From Motiliproteus coralliicola (GTDB lineage Bacteria; Pseudomonadota; Gammaproteobacteria; Pseudomonadales; Balneatricaceae), in the NCBI RefSeq assembly GCF_003345655.1, contig NZ_QQOH01000003.1, positions 310,001 to 374,000 on the forward strand: a DNA stretch of 64,000 nt, read 5' to 3'. The position numbers and the translations under genes were made by a program. The notes under the pieces were generated by a model. The model did no database searches, was not told where the DNA came from, and saw only the letters and a program-made list of their open reading frames with translations. Positions 45,140 to 53,817 of this stretch are shown one piece after another; position 1 is the first letter of the stretch, and the number at the start of each line of letters is the position of its first letter.

Positions 45140-45712
45140 ATGGAGGGTCAGATTATCCCTATTGAGACCCAGCGGCTGACTATCCGCCCGCTAACGCTTA
45201 CCGATCTGGAACCCCTGTGCCGAATTCTGAGTGATCCGCAGGTGATGAAACACTCCATCCGCGGTGTCTGTGACGAGCCGGCAACCCACCGGTTTATTCT
45301 CTGGTGTCAGACCAGTTATGCCGAACAGGGATTCGGCCCGTCAGCGCTGATCGACAAAGCCAGTGGCGAGCTGGTGGGGTTTTGCGGTGTCGGTATGGAG
45401 AGAATCGCGGAACGGGACGAGATCAACCTCGGCTATCGACTGGCGCAATGCTATTGGAACCGGGGATTGGCGACCGAAGCGGCCAGGGCGGTGATCGACG
45501 ATGCGTTCCGACACTTCCCGGTAGAGTCGATCGTGGCCATCATCGAGCCGGACCATCAGGCCTCCTTACGGGTGGCCCAGAAGGCCGGTTTGCACCTCGA
45601 CGCAAAGACCGACTTTCACCAGCGAACGGTGCATCTTTACCGACTAACCCGTCAACGCTGGCTGCAGCAAAACACAGCCTCGATTAGGCCAACAACGCCT
45701 GCAACAGATTGA
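45140..45712 (+). CDS. GNAT family N-acetyltransferase (RimJ/RimL-like)
   Basis: 190 residues. Starts IPIETQRLTIRPLTLTDLEPLCRIL, then GYRLAQCYWNRGLATEAARAVID (the acetyl-CoA loop) and SIVAIIEPDHQASLRVAQKAGL. Such enzymes acetylate ribosomal proteins or small amines; target unknown. Its last 29 bases overlap the convergent MAPEG gene. Confidence 0.88.
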   Translation: MEGQIIPIETQRLTIRPLTLTDLEPLCRILSDPQVMKHSIRGVCDEPATHRFILWCQTSYAEQGFGPSALIDKASGELVGFCGVGMERIAERDEINLGYRLAQCYWNRGLATEAARAVIDDAFRHFPVESIVAIIEPDHQASLRVAQKAGLHLDAKTDFHQRTVHLYRLTRQRWLQQNTASIRPTTPATD

Positions 45713-46073
45713 TAAAGGCGGCACTGACCAACGCGGCAAAAGTCAGTGCCATGCCGAAGACCCGAAAACGGAAGTCTTCTTTGAGCTGACTGACACCGTA
45801 GGCATGGCTCAGCCGTCCCAGCAGCAGGCAGAGACCCAGAGCATGAACGACAACTGTGCTGATCTGACTCAGCTCCAGCATCGCAATCAGTACCAGGCTG
45901 ATCGGCACATACTCAACAAAGTTGGCATGAACCCGCATCGCTCTCAACAGCGCCTTATCGCCGCCGTCTCCAACCGCCACCCGTAACTTACGTCGCAACA
46001 ACAGTGTGCGAACACTCAGGCCGACAAACAGTAGTGCCAGCAGTCCGGCATACAGCGGGGTGATCATCAACAT
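45684..46073 (-). CDS. MAPEG family membrane protein
   Basis: 129-residue inner-membrane protein with four helices. The MAPEG fingerprint is ALLRAMRVHANFVEYVPISLVLIAMLEL (a glutathione-binding region in eukaryotic relatives), followed by GRLSHAYGVSQLKEDFRFRVFGM. Bacterial MAPEG proteins are of unknown physiology, perhaps glutathione-dependent. Start ATG with AGGAGA upstream. Confidence 0.88.
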   Translation of the reverse strand: MLMITPLYAGLLALLFVGLSVRTLLLRRKLRVAVGDGGDKALLRAMRVHANFVEYVPISLVLIAMLELSQISTVVVHALGLCLLLGRLSHAYGVSQLKEDFRFRVFGMALTFAALVSAAFINLLQALLA

Positions 46074-46129
46074 GATCCGTTATCTCCTGACGAAGCCTGA
46101 GCGCGAAGTTCGTTGTTAACAACGTAAAT

Positions 46130-46585
46130 TCAGGCTGCCGCCTTGCGTTTGACGTAGAGGATCTTCTTCACCTTGGCGACCAGCTCACCGTGTTCGTCGA
46201 GGATCTCCAGCCAAAACTCCGGGTAATGCTTGTCGCCGCCGTCGGTGTGGGATTTGATCTGAGCCAGCTGTTGTTCGGTCACCCGAATCACCGAACTGAC
46301 CCTGCCCTTCACCGCCTTGATGTACTCGATCTCGGCGGCTTTGTCCCACACCAGATAGTCCCGGCCCAGCTGCTGCATCAGCAGCAACATCAGATGCGGA
46401 TCGATCATCGAGTAGAGGCTACCGCCGAAGTGAGTCCCCACGGCGTTGCGGTTGTACCAACGCATCGCCATCGACACGTGCAGTTCGCTCCAGTCCTCGC
46501 TGATGTAATTCACTTTGACCCCGGCCCCCAGATAAGGCGGGTAGAAGTTGAGCAGTTTTCTGAGGCGGTTGGGCGACAAATTCAT
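46130..46585 (-). CDS. DUF4442 hotdog-fold thioesterase-like protein
   Basis: 151 residues from the ATG at 46585 (MNLSPNRLRKLLNFYPPYLGAG). The core YNRNAVGTHFGGSLYSMIDPHLMLLL fits the DUF4442 hotdog family, related to acyl-CoA thioesterases and often called PaaI-like. Substrate unknown. Overlaps no gene; the VF530 gene ends two bases upstream. Confidence 0.85.
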   Translation of the reverse strand: MNLSPNRLRKLLNFYPPYLGAGVKVNYISEDWSELHVSMAMRWYNRNAVGTHFGGSLYSMIDPHLMLLLMQQLGRDYLVWDKAAEIEYIKAVKGRVSSVIRVTEQQLAQIKSHTDGGDKHYPEFWLEILDEHGELVAKVKKILYVKRKAAA

Positions 46586-46586
46586 C

Positions 46587-46832
46587 TTATCTTGGTGTTT
46601 TCCAGGGCGATTGCTTGGCAAAGGTGGAGATATAGAGATCCTCGACCTTGGTTCTGGCCCACTGGGTCTTGCGTAAAAACTTCAGCGACGACTTGATCGA
46701 TGGATCCTTCTTAAAGCAGTTGATATCGATCCGCTGGGACAGTTTTACCCAGCCGTAATGATCGACCAGCTTGGTGACGATCTGTTCGAGCGTGATGCCA
46801 TGCAAGGGATTGTTGGGTTGTTCGGTACTCAT
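46587..46832 (-). CDS. VF530 family small DNA-binding-like protein (DUF2132)
   Basis: 80 residues from the ATG at 46832 ([19 protein letters not shown]). The block [46 protein letters not shown] is the VF530 signature. A DNA-binding role is suggested by the solved structure of a family member, not proven here. Ends one base before the DUF4442 gene. Confidence 0.9.
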   Translation of the reverse strand: MSTEQPNNPLHGITLEQIVTKLVDHYGWVKLSQRIDINCFKKDPSIKSSLKFLRKTQWARTKVEDLYISTFAKQSPWKTPR

Positions 46833-47057
46833 CGTCTTATTGTTTCGCCTCGTTTGGTTTGAGTGACTGATAGTCAACGGCCACGATGCGCTACGCTAAA
46901 GCCCGGTTTACAGAAGTCGCAGAGCTGTAATGACGATCTTGCGACTTTTCCCACACTCGCTCCAGTACAAAAAACGCCGCATTGCATCCGTTTTCGAGCC
47001 AAATTGTCACTCCGGGGTGGGTATACTCTAGCTTTGTTTACAATAACGAAAGCCACC

Positions 47058-47780
47058 ATGGAATGGACCCTCAGCCACTTCGCCATCGCCACAATCAGCG
47101 TCGCCAGCGGCGCCCTGCTGCAGGCGGCAACCGGCTTGGGCGCCGGTTTGATCGTGGTGCCGCTATTGGCGATGCTGAGTTTGAGCCTGGTGCCCGGACC
47201 GATGATATTCGCCAGTCTGGCATTGTCGACCACCATGGCGATCGCCGGTCGGCAGCAGATCGATTTCGAAGGATTCAAGCCGCTGCTGGGTGGATTGTTG
47301 CTGGGGACGGTAGTCGCCGCTGCTACGGTGGCCAAGCTGCCGTTGGAGAAACTGGGGCTGCTGTTCGGGGTGATGATCCTGCTGGCGGTAGGGCTGAGCT
47401 TGCGCCAACCCCGCTTTAACTTCAGCGTCGGCGGTTGTTTCGGTGCGGGACTGCTGTCCGGGGTGATGGGGACCGCCGCCGGTATCGGCGCGCCGGTGCT
47501 GGCGTTGCTGTATCAGCACCATAGCGGTCCGACCCTAAGAGCCACGCTGGCGCTACTGTACTGCCTGTCGTCGCTGATGATGCTGGCGCTGCTTCACTGG
47601 GCCGGACGCTTCGGCCAGGCCGAGTTGATCTCGGGCCTGACTCTGGTGCCGGGCTTTGTGATCGGCTATCTGATCTCACCGCGGCTGGCCGGTTTTATCG
47701 ATCAGGGTTACGCCCGCCCGGCGGTACTGATCCTATCCAGCGTCAGCGCGCTGCTGCTGATCGGTCGCAGCCTGTTTTAG
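47058..47780 (+). CDS. TauE/SafE family sulfite exporter-like permease
   Basis: 240 residues from the ATG at 47058, about eight helices. GALLQAATGLGAGLIVVPLLAMLSLSLVPG and GVMGTAAGIGAPVLALLYQHH are the two duplicated TauE signatures. Probably exports sulfite, sulfoacetate or a related anion. The frame is open 65 codons upstream to 46863 but that segment overlaps the VF530 gene on the other strand. TATACT at 47022-47027 could be the -10. Confidence 0.88.
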   Translation: MEWTLSHFAIATISVASGALLQAATGLGAGLIVVPLLAMLSLSLVPGPMIFASLALSTTMAIAGRQQIDFEGFKPLLGGLLLGTVVAAATVAKLPLEKLGLLFGVMILLAVGLSLRQPRFNFSVGGCFGAGLLSGVMGTAAGIGAPVLALLYQHHSGPTLRATLALLYCLSSLMMLALLHWAGRFGQAELISGLTLVPGFVIGYLISPRLAGFIDQGYARPAVLILSSVSALLLIGRSLF

Positions 47781-47804
47781 GCGTCTCGTTTAAGCCCTCA
47801 AGCA

Positions 47805-48986
47805 CTATCGAGACAGTGTCTTGATACCCTGCTCCATCCCTTCCAGCGTCAGCGGATACATCCGCCCTTCGAACTGCTTGCGGATCATGCCGATCGACTG
47901 GGTGTAGTTCCAGTACTGCTCGGCCATCGGATTCAGCCAGATGCACTTATCCCAGGTATCGAGTACCCGCTGCAGCCAGACCTGGCCCGGCTCTTCGTTC
48001 CAATGCTCGACACTACCGTGGGCGTAGGCGATCTCGTAGGGTGACATCGACGCATCGCCGATAAAGATCACCCGGTAATCGGGGCCGTAGGTGTGCAGCA
48101 GATCGTAGGTCGGAATCGACTCACTCTGACGGCGGACGTTGTTCTTCCATACTTTCTCGTAGAGGCAGTTGTGGAAGTAGAAATACTCCAGATGCTTGAA
48201 TTCGGTTCGGGCCGCCGAGAACAACTGCTCGCATTGACGGATGTACGGATCCATCGAGCCGCCCACATCAAAGAACAGCAGTACCTTCACCGCGTTGTGA
48301 CGCTCGGGCACCATCTTCAGGTCGAGGTAGCCGGCGTTGTTGGCGGTGGAACGGATGGTATCGTCCAGATCCAGCTCTTCGGCCGCACCGGTGCGGGCGA
48401 ACTTGCGCAGTTTGCGCAGCGCCACCTTGATGTTGCGGGTCCCCAGTTCGACGCTATCGTCCAGATCCCGGAACTGGCGCTTCTCCCACACCTTGACCGC
48501 ACGTTTGTTGCGACTCTCACCCCCGATGCGAATACCTTCGGGGTTGTAGCCGCTGTGACCGAACGGTGAGGTGCCACCGGTACCGATCCACTTGTTACCA
48601 CCGGCATGACGCTTCTGTTGCTCTTCGAGGCGCTGCTTGAGGGTTTCCATCAGCTTGTCGAAACCACCCAACGACTCGATCTTGGCCTTCTCCTCGTCCG
48701 ACAACTGCTTCAGAAAGTCAGCCCGCAACCAGTCTTCCGGAATCAGCGCCTCCACCAAACCTTCGCCTTCCAGCTCGGTCAGGTTGCTGAAATAGGCCCC
48801 GAAGGCGCGGTCAAAACGGTCGAAGTATTTCTCATCCTTGACCAGGCAGGTACGGGACAACAGGTAGAACTCTTCCAGGTCGGCAAAGGCGAAGCCGGCT
48901 TCGATCGCTTCGAGCAGCGACAGCAGTTCTTTCAGGGTGGCCGGCACCCGCGCCTTGCGCAGCTCGCCGAAAAAGTCGATCAGCAT
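47805..48986 (-). CDS. VWA domain (CoxE-like) protein, partner of MoxR
   Basis: 393 residues. N-terminal helical part, then a metal-ion-dependent adhesion site VLLFFDVGGSMDPYIRQCEQ, a variant of the usual DxSGSM, in which Gly replaces the first Ser. The spelling FHNCLYEKVWKNN is typical of the CoxE-like group. Co-located with MoxR, as in many bacteria where the pair works as a chaperone for protein or cofactor assembly. Nineteen bases separate it from the MoxR gene. Confidence 0.9.
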   Translation of the reverse strand: MLIDFFGELRKARVPATLKELLSLLEAIEAGFAFADLEEFYLLSRTCLVKDEKYFDRFDRAFGAYFSNLTELEGEGLVEALIPEDWLRADFLKQLSDEEKAKIESLGGFDKLMETLKQRLEEQQKRHAGGNKWIGTGGTSPFGHSGYNPEGIRIGGESRNKRAVKVWEKRQFRDLDDSVELGTRNIKVALRKLRKFARTGAAEELDLDDTIRSTANNAGYLDLKMVPERHNAVKVLLFFDVGGSMDPYIRQCEQLFSAARTEFKHLEYFYFHNCLYEKVWKNNVRRQSESIPTYDLLHTYGPDYRVIFIGDASMSPYEIAYAHGSVEHWNEEPGQVWLQRVLDTWDKCIWLNPMAEQYWNYTQSIGMIRKQFEGRMYPLTLEGMEQGIKTLSR

Positions 48987-49004
48987 AAGACTGTTCCAGA
49001 CTAT

Positions 49005-49850
49005 TTAGCGGGATTCACGGCGAGCCATAAACGCCAGCCGTTCCAGCATATGCACATCCTGCTCGTTCTTCAGCAGAGCGCCGTACAGCGGCGGAATCGC
49101 CTTGGTGGGATCGCGGTCGGCCAGCACTTCCGGCGGAATATTGTCGGCCATCAGCAACTTGAGCCAGTCGATCAGCTCCGACGTGGACGGTTTCTTCTTC
49201 AGGCCGTTGACCTCGCGAACCTGAAAGAACACCTCCAGCGCCTGCTGCACCAGTCGGGCTTCGATCTGCGGGAAGTGGACCTCGACAATCTGCTCCATGG
49301 TCTGCTTATCGGGGAACTGGATGTAGTGGAAGAAGCAGCGGCGCAGGAAGGCGTCCGGCAGCTCCTTCTCGTTGTTGGAGGTGATGATGATGATAGGGCG
49401 CTGCTTGGCCTGGATCCGCTCGCCGGTCTCGTAAACGAAGAACTCCATCTTATCGAGTTCAACCAGCAGGTCGTTGGGGAATTCGATATCGGCTTTATCG
49501 ATCTCATCGATCAGCAGCACCACCTGCTCATCAGATCCGAACGCCTCCCACAGCATCCCCTTCTTGATGTAGTTGGCGATATCGTGAACCCGGTCGTCCC
49601 CCAGCTGCGAGTCTCTCAATCTCGACACCGCATCGTACTCATACAGGCCCTGCTGCGCCTTAGTGGTGGATTTGATATGCCAGCGCAACAACGGCTTACC
49701 CAGCGCTGCAGCAATCTCTTCGGCCAGCATCGTCTTACCGGTTCCCGGCTCACCTTTAACCAGCAGCGGACGCTGCAGGGTAATCGCGGCGTTAACCGCC
49801 ATTCGCAGGTCATCGGTGGCGACGTATTGGTCGGTGCCTTCAAAGCGCAT
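49005..49850 (-). CDS. MoxR family AAA+ ATPase
   Basis: 281 residues from the ATG at 49850. Walker A KGEPGTGKTMLAEE, Walker B VVLLIDEIDKAD, sensor region IIIITSNNEKELPDAFLRRC, and an arginine finger candidate in LRRCFFHY. Pairs with the VWA protein downstream. In known MoxR systems the ATPase and VWA proteins remodel or insert metal cofactors into clients, but no client gene is evident here. Confidence 0.95.
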   Translation of the reverse strand: MRFEGTDQYVATDDLRMAVNAAITLQRPLLVKGEPGTGKTMLAEEIAAALGKPLLRWHIKSTTKAQQGLYEYDAVSRLRDSQLGDDRVHDIANYIKKGMLWEAFGSDEQVVLLIDEIDKADIEFPNDLLVELDKMEFFVYETGERIQAKQRPIIIITSNNEKELPDAFLRRCFFHYIQFPDKQTMEQIVEVHFPQIEARLVQQALEVFFQVREVNGLKKKPSTSELIDWLKLLMADNIPPEVLADRDPTKAIPPLYGALLKNEQDVHMLERLAFMARRESR

Positions 49851-49964
49851 AACAGAGCTCCCCACTCGGGTTTAATACTGGAAAACCCGTAGTCTAACAG
49901 AAGTTTTTAACTGAGGCTGGTTTCTGATGCTGTTCTGAATTACTGCGAAGATTGATAGATCCCG

Positions 49965-50449
49965 TTGCGCCTTGCCGGGCGCCTTCATTTCTTTTGCCCG
50001 TGCAAAAGAAACAGAAGCAAAGAAAAAACGCCCCACTTGCTTGGTCGGCGTTGCCGACTTCATTGCGCGCTTCACCTGTCAATGGCCGCGATTTTAACTC
50101 GCTCGCTTCGCTCTCTCAGACATAAATCGCTCTTCTCCATTACCAGTCTGCAGTGCTCACCGGCGCAAAAGGGGGGAGTTGGAGTTTATTCTGAAACAAA
50201 AATGTGGAGCTGAAAGATCGATAGATCGGCTGGCACGGACTCAACCGCCCTTGACGCAGCCGAGCACTGGTTTGAAAAACGGGTCAGCGACGATGGCTGT
50301 CTGAGGCCGGAGGCCGAGTTTCCATCGGAGCCCGTTTTGTAATCCAGCGCGCAGGGTAGCCCGAAGGGCCAAGTCATCGGGCTAGGCGTTTTCTTGCTTC
50401 GTTCTTTGCCGCTATGAGCAAAGAATGAAGGCGCTCGGGAGAGCGCAAT
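49965..50449. repeat. Non-coding composite element 2 with inverted hairpin modules
   Basis: In the 690-base gap between the moxR start and the qmcA stop. The left module (49965-50032, plus) has a GC hairpin GCGCC/GGCGC, then TTCA, then a 10-bp stem TTTCTTTTGC/GCAAAAGAAA (49988-49997, 50002-50011), then CAGAAGCAAAGAAAAAACGCC. The right module (50385-50449) is inverted: GGCGTTTTCTTGCTTCG, stem TTCTTTGC/GCAAAGAA (50402-50409, 50418-50425), GC hairpin GCGCTC/GAGCGC (50431-50436, 50441-50446). GTGCTCACCGGC at 50153-50164 is shared with element 1. Confidence 0.7.
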
Positions 50450-50482
50450 AAGAACTATCAGTAAACTGAGATATTGAGCAGG

Positions 50483-50523
50483 AAAAAAACGGCAGAGCAC
50501 TCAAACCCGAGCAACTCTGCCGT
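50483..50523 (-). terminator. Probable terminator of the nfeD-qmcA operon
   Basis: On the minus strand ACGGCAGAG and CTCTGCCGT pair perfectly around a 17-base loop and are followed by seven Ts. It starts 18 bases past the qmcA stop. The large loop is a mild drawback. Confidence 0.8.
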
Positions 50524-50540
50524 CAACGAGCAAACCCCGA

Positions 50541-51476
50541 TTAAGACTTGATCGAAGCCCCCGGTAACAAATCCTTAATCGACCCAATCGACCCCAGCAG
50601 CGAGCTGGCTTCATAGGGCAGGAACACCCGCTCACCGTCTTTGGCGATTTCGGGCAGGGTCTTCATGTATTCCAGCGCGATCAGGTAGCTGAGGATCTGC
50701 TCCTCTTTCACCGTGGTACCGGTCGCTTCCATGATTGTCCGGATCGCCTGGCGCTGACCTTCGGCGCGCAGGATCGCGGCCTGTTTTTCACCTTCGGCGA
50801 CATTGATCTGAGCTTCCTTTTCCCCCTGGGCAGCGGTCACGGTAGCGCGGCGTTCACGTTCAGCGCTCATCTGCTTGCGCATCGCCTGCTCCACCTCTTC
50901 CGGAACGATGATGTTCTGGACTTCTACCCGATTGATCTTGGTGCCCCATTTATTACCGGCTTCGTCCAGCGTCACGGTCAGCGCATTGTTGATCTCGGCG
51001 CGGCTCTCCAGCAGCTTGTCGAGCTCCATCTCACCAACCTTGGAACGCAGCGAAGTCTGGGTCAGGGTCTCGATCGCCTGGATCAGGTTCTCGACCGCCA
51101 GCACCGCATCCTTGGGCGTGATGATCTGGAAGTACAACGCCGCATCAACCAGCACCGTGACGTTATCCTTGGTGATCACCGGAATCTTCGGGAAGTCGGC
51201 CACGATTTCACGACGATCGATCCGGGTGGACAGGGCCGTCACCGGAATCTGCACACCGTCCAGGGTCTGGTAGCGGCGCATCTGGATCGCTCGAGGCTGA
51301 TCGATAAACGGAATCAGCAGGTGCAATCCCTGCTCCAGGGTACGCGAGTACTCACCCAGGCGTTCGATCACCATCGCCTCACTCTGTTGCACGATGACCA
51401 GGCCCTTGACCAGGAAGATGATGATCGCCAAGGCAAATACGGCGATCAGAATAGTAACCGGAGTTATTTCAATCAT
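50541..51476 (-). CDS. qmcA: SPFH/band 7 (stomatin, QmcA-like) membrane protein
   Basis: 311 residues from the ATG at 51476. One N-terminal membrane helix (ITPVTILIAVFALAIIIFLVKG), then the SPFH domain (VVQQSEAMVIERLGEYSRTLEQGLHLLIPF, IVADFPKIPVITKDNV) and a coiled Glu/Ala-rich region (SAERERRATVTAAQGEKEAQINVAEGEKQ). Acts in membrane scaffolding or quality control with the FtsH protease. Directly downstream of nfeD, a common pairing. Confidence 0.93.
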   Translation of the reverse strand: MIEITPVTILIAVFALAIIIFLVKGLVIVQQSEAMVIERLGEYSRTLEQGLHLLIPFIDQPRAIQMRRYQTLDGVQIPVTALSTRIDRREIVADFPKIPVITKDNVTVLVDAALYFQIITPKDAVLAVENLIQAIETLTQTSLRSKVGEMELDKLLESRAEINNALTVTLDEAGNKWGTKINRVEVQNIIVPEEVEQAMRKQMSAERERRATVTAAQGEKEAQINVAEGEKQAAILRAEGQRQAIRTIMEATGTTVKEEQILSYLIALEYMKTLPEIAKDGERVFLPYEASSLLGSIGSIKDLLPGASIKS

Positions 51477-51478
51477 GA

Positions 51479-51955
51479 TTATGGCTCCTTGCCGGCATCG
51501 TCGGACTCGGATGAGTCCGAATTGAGTGGACACACCATCGCGGTGATACCACTGAAATGTTGCAGTTCAACCCGTTGGCCCACCTTGAGTTCACGCCCGT
51601 CGGACGATTCGGCGGGGAAGAAATCCCCCTTGATCTTGACCCCGATCCGCCCCTGTTGCTCCAACAGCGTACAGAGTTGACCACCGCTACCGCTCTCTCC
51701 CACCAGGCTGATCTTGTCATCACCGCCCTTGCGGGACTGAAACCAGCGCACAAATAACGGCGTTAGCAGGATCGCCATCAGGGCAGTTGCCGCGATCTGT
51801 ACCGTCAATGATGCTCCGACCAGATCCGCAACTGCACCGGCAATACAGGACACCCCCAAGGCCAAGGCCACAAACGCCAACCCCAGCATCTCCATCGCCG
51901 CCAGTACCATGCCGGCCAGCAACCACAGGTGCCAGGCTTCTATTTCCCAACCCAT
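51479..51955 (-). CDS. NfeD family protein
   Basis: 158 residues with three helices at the N-terminus (WHLWLLAGMVLAAMEMLGLAFVALALGVSC, TVQIAATALMAILLTPLFV) and a C-terminal OB-fold (LCTLLEQQGRIGVKIKGDFFPAESSDGRELKVGQRVEL). Short NfeD1b type without a protease domain. Two bases separate its stop from the qmcA start, so the two are translated together. Confidence 0.92.
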   Translation of the reverse strand: MGWEIEAWHLWLLAGMVLAAMEMLGLAFVALALGVSCIAGAVADLVGASLTVQIAATALMAILLTPLFVRWFQSRKGGDDKISLVGESGSGGQLCTLLEQQGRIGVKIKGDFFPAESSDGRELKVGQRVELQHFSGITAMVCPLNSDSSESDDAGKEP

Positions 51956-52095
51956 CCTTGTGTCACTCCTTCTTCAATACCGGAAGCGGCTCCGCTCCGG
52001 TCCATTTGGCAATTAACGCATTGAACTTTAAAGTAGTTGTACTTCAAGGTATATCCCCTGGGCCTGTTTACAGCCCCCTGCCAACGGAATTTTCG

Positions 52096-52677
52096 ATGCA
52101 CGCCGACACCCGCCTACAGGTCCATCCCGACGCCATCTGTCCTGAGCTACCCGAGGGTGATCTGTGGGTGTTCGCCTACGGCTCGCTGCTGTGGCGACCC
52201 GGGTTCGACTTTACCGACCGGCTGCCGGCCCGGCTTTACGGTTACCACCGTTCGCTGTGCGTCTGGTCCCACACCCATCGTGGTACCGTTGAGAATCCCG
52301 GCATGGTGTTGGGGCTGGATCGGGGCGGCTCCTGCCGCGGCTGCGCTTATCGGGTCGATCCACAACAGAAGCAAGAGATCGCCGATTACCTGTTTGCCCG
52401 TGAAATGCCGACGCCTCTGTATCACGCCCGCTTTCATCCGCTGCAGCTGGAGAGCCCCTATCAAGGCCAATCGACCGTCATGGGTCTGACCTTTGTGGTC
52501 GATCGCGACAGTCCCCAGTACGCCGGTCGCCAGAGTCCGACCGAATGCGCCCGCCATGTCCGCGATGCGGTCGGCATCAGCGGTTCCAGCCGCGATTACC
52601 TACTCAACACCATCGAGCACCTGGACCAGTTGGGGCTGCACGACCCGCACCTGAGCGAAATCGCCGACAAGCTGTAG
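52096..52677 (+). CDS. Gamma-glutamylcyclotransferase, ChaC-like
   Basis: 193 residues from the ATG at 52096. Splits gamma-glutamyl peptides such as glutathione into 5-oxoproline. The substrate loop is FAYGSLLWRPGFDF, the catalytic Glu lies in YLFAREMPTPLYHARF, and SSRDYLLNTIEHLDQLGLHDPHL closes the fold. The frame is open far upstream to 51787 but that covers the antisense of nfeD. Confidence 0.9.
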   Translation: MHADTRLQVHPDAICPELPEGDLWVFAYGSLLWRPGFDFTDRLPARLYGYHRSLCVWSHTHRGTVENPGMVLGLDRGGSCRGCAYRVDPQQKQEIADYLFAREMPTPLYHARFHPLQLESPYQGQSTVMGLTFVVDRDSPQYAGRQSPTECARHVRDAVGISGSSRDYLLNTIEHLDQLGLHDPHLSEIADKL

Positions 52678-52697
52678 TTCAACACCAACAAACTAGA

Positions 52698-52895
52698 ATT
52701 ACCCTATTCGGGGTATGGAGGCCGACCCTGAGCAGGGCCTATTCTGAATGGGTGGCTGTCACTCCGAGATAGCCACATTCGTTGTAGTAACGACGGCTCT
52801 TTGGTCGCCCCTGGGGGGGTGAGCACAAGAACATAACGGCTCCCGTACCGTTATGACTCTTTCTACCGCTGCCTTCGGGCAGCGGTTTTTTTTTG
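52698..52895 (+). ncRNA. Candidate structured small RNA
   Basis: About 200 bases without a plausible gene, with consecutive hairpins: ACCC-TATTC-GGGGT (about 52700), CCCT-GAGC-AGGG (about 52725), TGGCTGTC/GATAGCCA (52753-52760, 52768-52775), CGTT/AACG (52780-52783, 52789-52792), CATAACGG/CCGTTATG (52832-52839, 52848-52855), then a strong terminator (52866-52894). Possibly a chaC 3' UTR or an independent sRNA. No family recognised and no clear promoter. Confidence 0.4.
52866..52894 (+). terminator. Strong intrinsic terminator
   Basis: CCGCTGCC (52866-52873), TTCG tetraloop, GGCAGCGG (52878-52885), then nine Ts. The stem is perfect. Orientation is plus, so it ends either chaC or the candidate sRNA before it. 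The next plus-strand gene is about 2 kb further on. Confidence 0.92.
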
Positions 52896-52933
52896 CTTCG
52901 AAGCCTTTCAGCCTCTCAATAGAGGGGCTTCGA

Positions 52934-53758
52934 TCAATTAAGGGAATAACGATCGATAATCGCGCGGAGCGAGCCATCCTGCTTCATGCTTTTCAAGGCC
53001 GAATCGATTGCCGCCTTGTCACTGGGTTGAAGCGATTCAAAGCCCAGTAAGAAGTGGACCTCGCCGCTGTATAGGCTCAGCGGATGGATCGCAAACCGTG
53101 AAATCTTGCAGCAGCTTCTGGCCGAGTGAATCATGCTGATCGGATCGCCGAGCATCATATGGATACGCCTGCGCTCCAACATCTTCACCCGCTGTACATT
53201 GCTGTGGGTGATCAACAGCTGCTGTTGAAAGCGCTCATCTTTCACCAGCTCGGCGTATTCGGGACCATACCAGCCTTGTCCAGCACTGATGAGGATATCG
53301 GTACCGATAATGGACTTCAGTCTATCGAGCGGGTACTCCTGCGCCTCACCCTTGCGGATCATCAAGCGGATCTCTTCCTGCCGATAGGCTTCGGTGAACC
53401 AGCCCAGCAGCTTTCTCTCCTCGGTAACCGACGCGCCTCGGAGCATGTCCACCGCGCCATTCTTCAGTTCGATAAAGGCCCGTTTTGAAGATACCTGCCT
53501 GAATTGATAGTCACAGCCCGCCCGCTTCATCATCTCGGCGATGATTTCGGCATCAAGACCGACCACGGTTCCATCGGTCTGGGTGTAGGTGTAGGGAATC
53601 CAGTCGTCATAGGCCACCAGTATCGTCTTCGAGCAGGCGGCCCCGGCAAAGCGGGAAAGTCCGAATAGCAGCACGGTCAGTAGGATCAGGCGGATTCCGA
53701 ACTGGGTTGATTTCAACTGATGAAATCCTGGTTGTTGGGTCACAGTCTGTCGTTCCAA
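52934..53758 (-). CDS. Periplasmic substrate-binding protein (SBP family 3)
   Basis: Up to 274 residues. Signal-like segment STQFGIRLILLTVLLFGLSRFAGAAC, then the SBP-3 core KTILVAYDDWIPYTYTQTDGTVVGLDAEIIAEMMKRAGCDY. A TTG at 53758 is the outermost start; a TTG at 53716 would give a more usual signal peptide, so the start is uncertain. No ABC permease or ATPase lies next to it, so it may be an orphan binding protein or a sensor. Ligand likely an amino acid or polar compound. Confidence 0.8.
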   Translation of the reverse strand: MERQTVTQQPGFHQLKSTQFGIRLILLTVLLFGLSRFAGAACSKTILVAYDDWIPYTYTQTDGTVVGLDAEIIAEMMKRAGCDYQFRQVSSKRAFIELKNGAVDMLRGASVTEERKLLGWFTEAYRQEEIRLMIRKGEAQEYPLDRLKSIIGTDILISAGQGWYGPEYAELVKDERFQQQLLITHSNVQRVKMLERRRIHMMLGDPISMIHSARSCCKISRFAIHPLSLYSGEVHFLLGFESLQPSDKAAIDSALKSMKQDGSLRAIIDRYSLN

Positions 53759-53817
53759 GGCTTATAGAAGCCGTTGATAAGGTTCCGGTCGATAAGTCGG
53801 CCGACGGTTCAAGTCCA

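Noticed and set aside
48606-49892. Plus-strand open frame of 428 codons across the VWA and MoxR genes
   Set aside because: Antisense shadow spanning two unrelated genes, so not a single real protein.
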